This document shows positions 54,716 through 64,000 of a stretch of DNA of 64,000 nucleotides, one piece after another. Source of the DNA: Megalonaias nervosa (lineage: Eukaryota > Mollusca > Bivalvia > Unionida > Unionidae); the NCBI GenBank assembly GCA_016617855.1, contig JAECUM010009489.1:27634-91633 (forward strand), read 5' to 3'. A program made the translations under genes and the position numbers. Below the pieces are notes generated by a model. It did not search any database, had not been told where the DNA came from, and saw nothing but the letters and a program-made list of their open reading frames with translations. Each line of letters begins with the position of its first letter. The first letter of the stretch is position 1.

Positions 54716-54946
54716 TTTTCATGAACTTTGCGGTTCAGATGCAGTTAGTTAAATTGCCATGAATGCTTATTTAAAATAAAGATACTCCACTAATTGTGGA
54801 TCCACAAAAATAAATCACTACAAGCTTATTTTATTTATTGGGGGAACCTTGAAATTTAGTTGTAGTTAAAGAAAGTTGGTTTCTATTATATAGCTGTAAG
54901 AAGAATACCAGTCCAGATTCATTTGGGATATTTCTGTCTCTTTCAG

Positions 54947-55066
54947 GGCTCCCAGGATTCCAATTATAGTCAGCCCTCCTCTGACCAGCTGTCCCTGGAC
55001 GAAGAAGGGGATGCTTTGCGGAGGGAAACAGCCAAACAGGCTCTCACTCAGCTTGAAAAAGCCAAG
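54947..55066 (+). CDS. internal exon of voltage-gated calcium channel beta subunit
   Basis: A 120-bp, phase 0-0 exon with 40 codons. The acceptor is a strong polypyrimidine tract TTTCTGTCTCTTTCAG at 54931-54946 and the donor is AAG|GTACAT at 55067. The peptide starts GSQDSNYSQPSSDQLSLDEE and ends with an LRRETAKQALTQLEKAK helix. This is the conserved Ser/Asp-rich stretch and helix immediately before the SH3 domain in Cav-beta proteins, where vertebrate genes also carry a 40-codon exon of this pattern. Cav-beta is the cytoplasmic MAGUK-like subunit that traffics and gates Cav1/Cav2 channels. Codon choice is GC-richer than its surroundings. No other exon of the gene was found in the window, so its introns exceed several kb. 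Confidence 0.85.
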
Positions 55067-55169
55067 GTACATTGAATTCTCATAATTGGACCACTTCAGA
55101 TTAATTTGTTACACTTTGGGAACCCAGTTTGTAAAATATGCAAGATGAGAAAAGAAGCACTTTTGAGCT

Positions 55170-57260
55170 CTGTCATGGACCAGAGAGCTTTAGGGATTGT
55201 CTTATCCATCAGTCCATTGTCCATTAGCACAGTTTGTTTTTCTTCTGTTAACCTTCCTAAACTACTTCGAGGTTTGCCATGAAATTCCATAGTCTAGTGG
55301 GTACTAGATGAAAATGGTGCTGCTTGCACTTCCAGTATGGCTGCCAGAGTTGCCATCTTGAAAATCTTGTTATCACTACTTCTGAATGAATCATATCAGC
55401 ATTGGGTTTTCACTGTAAGATTTTTTTATGATATCTGCTTGATATTATCAAAATAATACCAGTCTGACATCCATCATGGCCACCATGGCAGCAGTCTTGA
55501 AAATCTTGTTATCACTACTACCGGTAATCCTGAATCTTGTTACAACTACTACCGGTAATCCTGAATCTTGTTATCACTACTACCAGTAATCCTGAATGGA
55601 TATGGGGTTTTTATCAAAAGACTTTAATGATGTCTAGTTGGTCCTAAATGAAAATGGTGCTGCTTGGACATTTCAGTGTGGGCATCTTGAAACTATGATG
55701 TTTAATTGGTCCTGAATGAAAATAGTGCTGCGTGGACATTCAGTGTGGTCATCTTGAAACTCTTCTTCTTGCTTTTTCTCCTGACCAGAAAGCTATGTCA
55801 GCATGGGGTTTTTGCCAGACAACTGCTTATGAGGACTGGTAAATCCCAGCAAAAGTATTCAATATGGGCCACCACAGCAACCATCTTGAAAATCTCATTA
55901 TTGCTTACTCCTTCTGAATGTATAAAGATCTTTGTGTGATATCTGGTTTGGTCCTAAATGAAAATGGTGCTGTTCTGACATCCATCTTGAGAATCTTGTC
56001 TCTACACCTCCTAAATGGAAAGTCATTTAGACATGGGGTTTTCACCAAAAGATTTCTTATGATGTCCAGTTGGTCTTGAACAAAAATGGCTTTGCTTCAA
56101 GAACCAGTATGGCCACCATAGTAGCCATCTTAAAAATATTGATATTGCCAGTCTTTCTGAATGAATGGTCATATCAGCATGGAGGTTTTACTAAAATAAA
56201 TCTTATGATGTTTAGTTTGTCTTATATGAAGACGGTGCCATCTAATTTCCAACACGGCTGTTATGACATCCATCTTGAAAATCTTGTTATTCCTTTCTGT
56301 CATGAACAGAAAGTCATATCAGCATGGCGTTTTTAACAGAAAACTACTTCTGATGAGTTGGTCCAAAATGAAAATGGTTCTGCTACAACATCCAATATGG
56401 CCACTTTAGTGGTCATCCTGAAAATCTTGTTATTGCTTCTCCTCCTGAATGTATAGTCATACTTATTTATTCTGAAATCTAGTTGGTCCTAAATGAAAAT
56501 GGTGGCAAAGATGGCCTTGCTTTTGCTACCAGAATGGAAAATCCTGTTGACCTTGGATTTTCACCAAAAGACTAATTATGATATGATATTTAACTGACCC
56601 TGAATGAAAATTATGCTAATCTGACCTTAAATATGGCTGCCACAATAAATGTATTGAAAATGTTGTTATTAATTATTCTGAATGGATGGTTACATCATCA
56701 TGGGATTTTCACCAAAAGTCTTCTGATGGTGTCATGGTTGTTCTAAATCGGTATGTGTGTGTGTGTGATTTGGATTTGTAACATAGCTTTAACAATTTTT
56801 CAGTCATATCACTACGATGTCTGCAGTGTGGCAGTTTATAGTGATGTCTAGCATTGGGGCATCATGCCACAGACATGTAGCATGATATCCCATCCAGTCA
56901 CATTATCCTGATAACAGGCTGACCAGACCTAACACTAACCTCTTAATGCTGAGCACTAAGCGAGGCAGCTGTTAGTACCATTTTTATAAGTCTTTGGTAT
57001 GACTTGGCCGGGGATCAAACCCAAGACCTTCCACATCCGAGGCAGATGCTCTAACCACTAGCCCATCGGAGCGGTTTGTTCTAAATGAAAATAGTGCCTA
57101 TCTTACATCCATTATAGTGACCACCTGTGCTGATTTGAAAATCTTGTCACTCTGGAATAAGAGAGATTGTTTGAACACTGCAGTTGAAAAAAAAAATCGT
57201 CTTATCTAGAATGACTTGAAATTCTTTTGTGTCATAAGAGAATCAGTCCCTTCATTGGAC
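55170..57260 (+). repeat. large array of the ~160-bp degenerate repeat family
   Basis: Same phrases as 44830-47070, in about a dozen copies. A short internal triplication (AATCTTGTTATCACTACTAC, CGGTAATCCTG) lies at 55500-55595. It ends CAGTCCCTTCATTGGACT near 57245. It is interrupted by a SINE at 56749-57075. Intronic to the calcium channel beta gene if the exon call is right. Confidence 0.88.
56749..57075 (-). mobile_element. SINE family 1, full-length copy with 11-bp target duplication
   Basis: On the minus strand: head CCGCTCCGATGGGCTAGTGG with A box, B box GGGTTTGATCCCC, body, and (CA)n tail. Target duplication TTGTTCTAAAT at 56738-56748 and 57076-57086. It is the reference copy showing that 23445-23616 and 30585-30714 are one split SINE. 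Confidence 0.92.
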
Positions 57261-58539
57261 TTTTATTATGGACTTGCAGTAATCATGGTTCTGCTTGTAC
57301 TTACTTCCCCTAAATTAGCAAATGCCTCATATCTTGACCACAAAGATTGGGGTGGGGGGAGACAGAAGTAAATATATTGTCCTCCTGAAAGCTGAACATT
57401 GCTCTAGGATAATTTTTGGACTACATGAAAATTTTGTTTTTGGTGTGCTCTGCTCCCTAGTATTTTAAATTAAAAATTGAGGTTGATAAATTGGCTAATT
57501 AACCTTGACCTTTAGAGTAAAATGAACATTTACTTAAGCATTGCTTAATTGTCAAGGATGAATATCTTTTTGTCTTCAGAGATATTTATCTTGGCCATAA
57601 AAAAAGTTATAATCGCAAGGCCTTGGAAAAGACAAAGTATGTTAAATCCCCAGTTTCTTTGGGCAACCAAACATATGTACAGTTGGTGTGGACCCAGCAT
57701 AACCATTTCAGTAACAATGATGATAAAACACACTTCACTAGTATATTACCAGACTGCTTGTTCCTTCTCTATCTTGACCTGACTGGGAAACTGCAGTGAG
57801 ATGGGAGGTTTTTGACAATCAAATTACTATAAAATCAGAACTATTTTTGTGAAGGATTTAATTTTGTATTTTTGTTTGGTAATAAATATGCATGAAATTA
57901 AATCATCTAAAAAATGTAGTATTGCTCATTGAGTGTTAAGGTGAACTGTGACTGTGCAAAATTTTATCCCCATGAAATTGTGTTTTATTCCTAAACCATG
58001 ATATTTTATCTACATGAATAGGTATGATTTACAGTATGTTCCAGACATTAAAGTAGAAGTTCTTCATTTGGATATACATGTGTTTATCTAATCAGGATAT
58101 AAAAATCCAACGATTTTTGCTGATGCCCAGAACAATCACTTTTGCATATCGATACATGTGATATACAATATATATTATTAAAATATGATATGACGAGCAT
58201 TTTCAGTCCAGATTAAGAAAGCACAAGTGAAAGAAATCAGACTTGTGTCTAATTCAAGTAACTATTATCTCTTGTCATTTGAGCTGGAAAATCTTTAATG
58301 GTTGTTGCATGAACTTTACTGGAATGAATGTATACTTTCAGTTTTGTCTATTATAATAGGACTGAAAAAGTTGCAAGTAGTTGAAAATAAACCATGCTCA
58401 GACTAAAGGGGTCTGGAAATGTAGTGAAGCATGTGATTTTTTAAATTTATTTATTTATTAAAAAATATAGCATTAAACTTTAAATTCTGTGTTGTTGCAG
58501 TGTCAAAAGTACTCCGTTTAGACCCCCTTGTCTTTTCCC
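57261..58539. other. no gene recognised
   Basis: AT-rich intron-like sequence. Confidence 0.5.
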
Positions 58540-58695
58540 ATCTGAAGCTTCATGGGCCAATTTTGAGTGCATGTAAGTACTCAACCCCATGTTTGCTCAC
58601 AACACATGTCTTATGGGCCAATATTGAGTGCATGTAAGTACTAAACCCCATATCTGCTCACAACACATGTCTCATGGGTCAATTTTGAGTTTAGG
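58540..58695. repeat. ~63-bp tandem repeat, 2-3 copies
   Basis: Unit with TCATGGGCCAATTTTGAGTG, CATGTAAGTACTCAACCCCA and GCTCACAACACATGTCT. Confidence 0.85.
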
Positions 58696-59689
58696 TTAGC
58701 ACAGTGAATTCATTTCCTTTCATTGGCATCTACTTTTCTGGCTTTGCAAAAAATTACATTTCTCTTGATAATGTATATAATTTGTGTCAGTGGTGGATTT
58801 TGTTTGTTTATTGTCTTGTTTTATTTGTGGTTTGCATCAACATGTTATCATTTACAAAAAATAAGTATCCCATGGAAAATAGCAAATTCATTATCCTGCC
58901 CATTTTTATGCCAGCTATAGGACAGAATGTATTATGTTTAGATGTCCATCTGTCTGTCTGTGTATCCACTGCTGTTTTTGGTTTTTGCACAATAACTTTA
59001 GTTTTCTGCCATCTACAGATATGAAATTTTGTGGATGGCTTGCACTTTTTACAAAAGTAAGAAAACTATTGATTTCACGATAACAAAGCACAAAATCAGT
59101 ATCATATTGACTGAGAGAAGGAAAATGGTTTCAGCACAATAACTTGAGTTCTTCGAAATATGCAGGTTTGAAACATTTTGGATGGCTTGCACTAGGGGTA
59201 AAGAAAATATGATCAGTTTGGGGCTTGAAGGCTGAAAGGTCAAGGTTGAAAACTACTTGGAAATCATATAATCTTGCCAATCTGTGCATGCTTGCTACAT
59301 CAAGTCAGGTAACTTCTATAATATTCACAATAGAGACTGGATATCTTCATTATTCATTTGAGATTGTCTGCATTGTTGCAGTATGAGCACAGGATGGCTG
59401 ACAATTTTTTGACCATCATTTCCAGTGCAGACAGTTATTTGTCCTTCAGATGTAAGGGGCAGGAGACACATTGTTCCAAGTTCACTGGATGCTAGGTACA
59501 ACACTAGTTTTGTAGAATTGTTATTCATCCCTTGGTGGTGGACACCTAGGGGATGAGGACAGTTTAGCGTAACTTAAGGTGTATCAAATGTGTAGCAATT
59601 TTAGGTGTTATGCTGGAAGAGATCCTGAAGTCCATCAGTGTAATCAAGACAGACAGAACTGGTGTACAACAGGTCAAGTGCCTGTATTA
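58696..59689. other. no gene; repeat-related stretch at 58930-59250
   Basis: CATCTGTCTGTCTGTG, GTGGATGGCTTGCACT (twice) and TCAGTTTGGGGCTTGAAGG link it to the dispersed family member at 41800-42130. No coding signal. Confidence 0.5.
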
Positions 59690-60575
59690 CATACCATAAG
59701 GAATATGTATGTTGGTCCAGGTGCCTGCATTACTTCCTTGATGCATATCATAGGGATGGGTATCTTGGCCCAGATGCCAGCATTACTACTTTGATGTATA
59801 GCATAGGGATGGGTATGTTGGCCCTGGTGTCTGCATTACTTCCTTGATGCATAGCATAGGGATCGGTATGTTGGCCCAGGTGTCTGCATAACTTCCTTGA
59901 TGCATAGCATAGGGATGGGTATGTTGGCCCAGGTGTCTGCATTACTTCTTTGATGCATAGCATAGGGATCGGTATGTTGGCCCTGGTGTCTGCATTACTT
60001 CCTTGATACATAGCAAATGGATGGGTAAGTTGGCCCAGGTGTCTGCATTACTTCCTTGATGCATAACATAGGGATGGGTATGTTGGCCCAGGTGTCTGCA
60101 TTACATTCCCTGATGTATAGCATAGGGATGGGTATGTTGGCTCAGGTGTCTGCATTACTTCCTTGATGCATAGCATCGGGGATGGTTATGTTGGCCCAGG
60201 TGTTTTGCATTACTTCTTGATGCATAGCATATGGATGCATAAGTTCGCCCAGGTGTTTGCATTTTTTAGCAAGAGGAATGGGTACTATATGTTGGCTCAT
60301 GTACCTGTATTACTTTCCTGATGCATAGCATAGGGATGGATATGCCAGGTGCCTGTATGCATAGCATAGGAAAAGGAATGTTAGCTTGGGTGTCTATATT
60401 ACTTCCTTGTTGCATAGCATAGGGAAGGGTATGTTGGTCCAGGTGTCTACATTATTTCCTTGATCATAGCATATGGATATGTTTGTTGGCCCAGATGCCT
60501 GCATTACTTCCCTGATGAATAGCATATGGATAGGTTTGTTGGCCCAGGTGTCTACATTACCTCTCTGACGCAAAG
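59690..60575. repeat. ~53-bp minisatellite, about 15 copies
   Basis: The unit GCATAGCATAGGGATGGGTA + TGTTGGCCCAGGTGTCTGC + ATTACTTCCTTGAT is nearly exact in the centre (59800-60150) and decays to both sides. Associated open frames on both strands are artefacts. Confidence 0.95.
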
Positions 60576-60779
60576 AATGCACTTATATGATCAGATTGAG
60601 CTTTGGTACTATCAGTGAATGGTACTAGTTTTGTTATGTTCATGGCAAATCAACTTTTTGCGATTTGATGTACTTGTTTATTTTTAAGGGGTATGAGGAT
60701 TTGTTCAATCTAGGAGGGGGTTTGCACAGTCACGAAGGTCTTAAGAGCACAGTCAAGTTTTTCATGCAAAGTAAATGTA

Positions 60780-61010
60780 TATACTTACCATATATACTCA
60801 CAAGACGAGTCTAAAAACAAACTGCACAATCCCAGATCTGCCATCGCATAATGCACTGGCTGATCTGGGTCTGTGCAGTTTGTTTGGAGTAATTCAGTAG
60901 AATAAACAACATAGACCCTGATCTGCAGGCACAGTATGCTTCAGCAGAACAGGATCCTTATTTGCAGTTTGATTTGACTTTTAAGCAAGTACATGTATAA
61001 ACTTACAGGG
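60780..61010. mobile_element. possible short MITE with inverted ends
   Basis: The left TATACTCACAAGACGAGTCT + AAAAACAAACTGCAC and the right inverse TACATGTACTTGCTTAAAAG + TCAAATCAAACTGC are loosely inverted. Interior GATCTGCCATCGCATAATGC is shared with 63465-63500. Confidence 0.5.
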
Positions 61011-61271
61011 TTGGGATCTCACTAATTCCTGAGATTGAACCCATGGGCAAAGTGTCTATCCCCATTTTATGCCATACATATGTTGCACATATATGTTATA
61101 CATCTTTTTCTAAGTGATTATGCAAACTCGCACATTCACGTAAAACATAGAATTACTATACACTTTGCACTTCAGTGAAAACAATCCCATATAAAGTCAT
61201 GTATCAAGTAGTCACCTATTTTTTGTGGTAAACAGCCAGCAGTTTCATAACTAAGCAGTTGCTTTTCACAA

Positions 61272-61525
61272 CTTTAAGCAGTCACTTTAGCATACTGGCA
61301 GTCTACTTTATGTCAGTCACTTTAGCATACTGGCAGTCTACTTTATGTCAGTCACTGTAGCATACTGGCAGTCTACTTTATGTCAGTCACTTTAGCATAC
61401 TGGCAGTCTTCTTTATGTCAGTCACTTTAGCATACTGGCAGTCTTCTTTATGTCAGTCACTTTAGCATACTGGCAGTCTACTTTATGTCAGTGACTTTAG
61501 CATACTGGCAGTCTACTTTATGTAC
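61272..61525. repeat. 35-bp minisatellite, about 7 copies
   Basis: Unit CTTTAGCATACTGGCAGTCT + ACTTTATGTCAGTCA, highly homogeneous. Confidence 0.95.
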
Positions 61526-62456
61526 AAAAGCAAAGCTTTTGTTTTCCCAAGAAGGCATTTTTGGTCAAGACATTGTGAAATGTATCTTATTTTGTTTATA
61601 TTACCATATTCAAGTCAGTCTGCATAATCTCCATCCTTATTTTAAAATTTTTATTAAAGACAAGATTACTTCAAAAATTAATTTTTTTTTTTGTTTGTTT
61701 GTTGTAAATTACATTATGGAGAAATCACTGCAAGCTGTGGATTGATGAAAAGAAATGCACCAGCCCAAGCCATTCCAAGCAAGGTATTCTTGAGGAATGA
61801 TGCACAGCCCCCAAAGGGACAAGTGCATTATTTTTTGTGACTCGTCTGCTTGGTTTCTCTAACGCATTATTTTTTGTGACTCGTCCGCTTGGTTTCTCTG
61901 ACTCTATTTTCACATTTGTTGCAGTTTATTTAAACAGTAATTTGAAAACATTTTAAGATATATTGAGGAAGTTAACATAAAAACCCTAATCTTGATAATT
62001 TTTTATCCTTTTTTTTCACCTTTTGAATGTCTCTTGACTAAACCAACCATTTGTGTGTGACTCACTTCTATATTCTCTTATATATAGTGGTAACTTTGGT
62101 CTTGTAGAATGTCTTCACTTCTCCAATAAAAACAGTAGCATGTGGTCTTTACATGTGTGTGCACAGACCAGCAATGCCTCCTTGTTAATTTTCCAGATTG
62201 ATTGGTTATTTATTTGTTCCAAAATTTTATATTACTGCTGAAGTTATTTCTGTGCTTTGGAATAATACATTGTAGATAACGTTATCAAAATGATAGTTCC
62301 TCAATACAATACATCTGGGGCTACACTCACATTGTATTGTGCTTATCGTCAAGAGATCAAAAATGGGGTGTAAAACATTGAAGCCTACTTTGTTAATATA
62401 AGACGAATCTGATGCTGAGCTAAGATTCTGCCTATCCAATAACTCTTAGATTGTCA
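61526..62456. other. no gene; 39-bp duplication at ~61826-61900
   Basis: GCATTATTTTTTGTGACTCG + TCTGCTTGGTTTCTCT occurs twice. Otherwise intron-like. Confidence 0.5.
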
Positions 62457-63592
62457 TATATACTTGCATTTAAATCAAGTCCAACTGCAAACAATTGTTA
62501 CGTGACTAGGCTCGTACAAAGTAACAAAGAAAAGAGTGAAGCCAGCAAGCTGTGTAAATTTTAACAGAATAATTTATTTCCCTGGAAAACAAGGTAAAAA
62601 TATGCAAAAGGACTTACAGTTTGTGAATCTAATCCAGAAAATTAATCCTAGAATTTAAAAATATAAGTCCTGTCACCAAAAAAGTTCTAAATGAATCGAA
62701 GTTTGAATCCCAACGAAGTTCCAAGATGGAGGACGATGACGTCAGATGAATGCAGTATTGTACTGATGTGTCAACAGTTCCTTGTTGAATTTTATGAATC
62801 AAGAATAATATTCCGGCTTTAGAATTCCAAATAATTTCCAGTAAATGTCTTTGTCCAAGAATTTTTATGAGCACTGGTATTTTCCAGGGAATATAAATTA
62901 TTAAATCCAAAATATAGAAGAATTTTAAATCAAACTGGCATCAACATTAAAAAAACACCTTGAGCTCGAAAGGTGTAAAATACAACTGACTATTTCACTA
63001 TGAAATATCTGTTTTAACCCTTAACTAAAACGCAGTTTAGACCCCATGATGGGTCACGTGATCCGAACAATGCAGTAAAATAATATCTCAGTTAGCACGT
63101 AGGCTAATATAGCCTTAGCTAAGAATCAGTGATTCCCACACTGGAAATGAATTTATAAAAAAGGTTGTTTACAACAGAACTGACGCAAGCCAAGAATGAC
63201 TTTGATTACGACCAGTGATTTTCACTCAGTGTTTACCAATTCAGAACCAAGGTCGGGAACTAGGTCAGCTAAAAATATAATGTAGCAATAGACTGCGTGT
63301 TTATCAGGTCAAAACAGAAAACTGAATTTTCCGGAAAAAAAAGTCGAATCCAGTGAATAAAGTTATCATTACAATAGCGTAATGAAATAAAAAAAGTAAG
63401 AGAGAATTTAAAAACTAACACACAAGTAATTAAATTAAATATATGTAACACAATATACACTCTAATTTGCCATTGCATGATGCACCGGCAGATCTGATCT
63501 ATGTTGTTTGTTTTACTGATCATTCTTGGCATACTGCATACACCCAGATATGGTGCAGTTTATAGTTGGACTTGATTTACAAGTGAGTGTGT
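62457..63592. mobile_element. possible 1.1-kb DNA element with inverted ends
   Basis: TAAATCAAGTCCAACT near 62470 is inverted near 63562-63580 (AGTTGGACTTGATTTAC), with loosely matching outer sequence. The right end resembles the short element at 60780-61010. No transposase found. Confidence 0.45.
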
Positions 63593-63630
63593 ATGGTAAT
63601 TCATTTAGGCATGTATATCAGATGTTGCAG

Positions 63631-63871
63631 GGGGCCCCGAGTGGCCGAGTATAGCGCTCACCGTTATGGATCATTACCATCTGACCTCTGTCTGCGTGGC
63701 TTCGAGTCTCGGATTTGTCAAATGTGGGTGTGTGAAAAAGCTTGCCAGTAGCTTCTCATGGGTCAGTGGTTCTTTCCAGTGTTTTCCAGGGTTCTTCCAC
63801 CACCATTTATGCTGGCCGCAATGTATAGCCCATCTTGTGCTGAAAAAGGGCGTTAAACCCTATAACAACAA
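63631..63871 (+). mobile_element. SINE family 2, copy D, with 12-bp target duplication
   Basis: Head GGGGCCCCGAGTGGCCGAGT, body and short (AAC)n tail; slightly shortened in the head. Target duplication CAGATGTTGCAG at 63619-63630 and 63872-63883. Confidence 0.92.
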
Positions 63872-64000
63872 CAGATGTTGCAGTTGTTGAATTTTTTCAT
63901 ACTCTTGCCATAAGGTGGAGTGTATCATGTTATGACGTCTGTTCATATCATAATTGATTTTTATGTCCTTCCATCTGTTCGCTATTTTGTTTCTATACAG

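Overview
The window is AT-rich, repeat-dense animal DNA, most likely from a marine invertebrate and probably a mollusc. Short exons lie in very long introns, and there are tRNA-derived SINEs, minisatellites, MITEs, a DIRS-type retrotransposon and a piggyBac relic. The only host coding exon recognised is a 120-bp exon at 54947-55066 on the + strand. It matches the voltage-gated calcium channel beta subunit (CACNB) just upstream of the SH3 core, so much of the right half is probably intron of that gene.

The main feature is a 15.9-kb endogenous virus-like element of the Polinton/Maverick (adintovirus-like) class at 4836-20765, bounded by ~269-bp terminal inverted repeats that start 5'-AG. The left and centre hold a + strand block of virion genes: a coiled-coil protein, a PX/core-like protein, the major capsid protein, an Ala-rich pVI-like protein, an adenain-type protease, a fibre with phage-like repeats, a two-TM protein and a candidate minor capsid protein. 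A non-coding AT-rich repeat block (12.07-13.3 kb) and a pol III-like A/B-box unit follow. The right part carries a small acidic protein, a NUMOD/HNH endonuclease, a Cys-rich protein, a divergent PolB fused to an SF1 helicase and a C-terminal HNH domain, an rve integrase, a parvovirus-type PLA2 protein with a zinc ribbon, and an A32/FtsK-like packaging ATPase.

The element is no longer fully functional as read. The polymerase has two in-frame TGA codons and a frameshift. The pVI-like and minor-capsid genes have frameshifts, mostly at homopolymers. MCP, protease, fibre, integrase, PLA2 and ATPase are open. Four of the five differences between the two TIRs in their shared core look like CpG decay, which suggests a moderately young, methylated insertion.

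To the right, 21.07-21.84 kb is minisatellite. A three-level nest occupies 23.4-30.7 kb: a tRNA-derived SINE is split by a DIRS-like tyrosine-recombinase retrotransposon (minus strand; gag, RT, RNase H, YR, with inverted ends and an internal complementary region), and that element's RT is split by a 2.1-kb TA-flanked DNA transposon. A piggyBac transposase relic (30.9-32.2 kb) is itself split by a second SINE. From 32 to 64 kb there is intron-like sequence with microsatellites, minisatellites, four copies of an (AAC)n-tailed SINE, a pogo-like MITE, and large arrays of a degenerate ~160-bp repeat.
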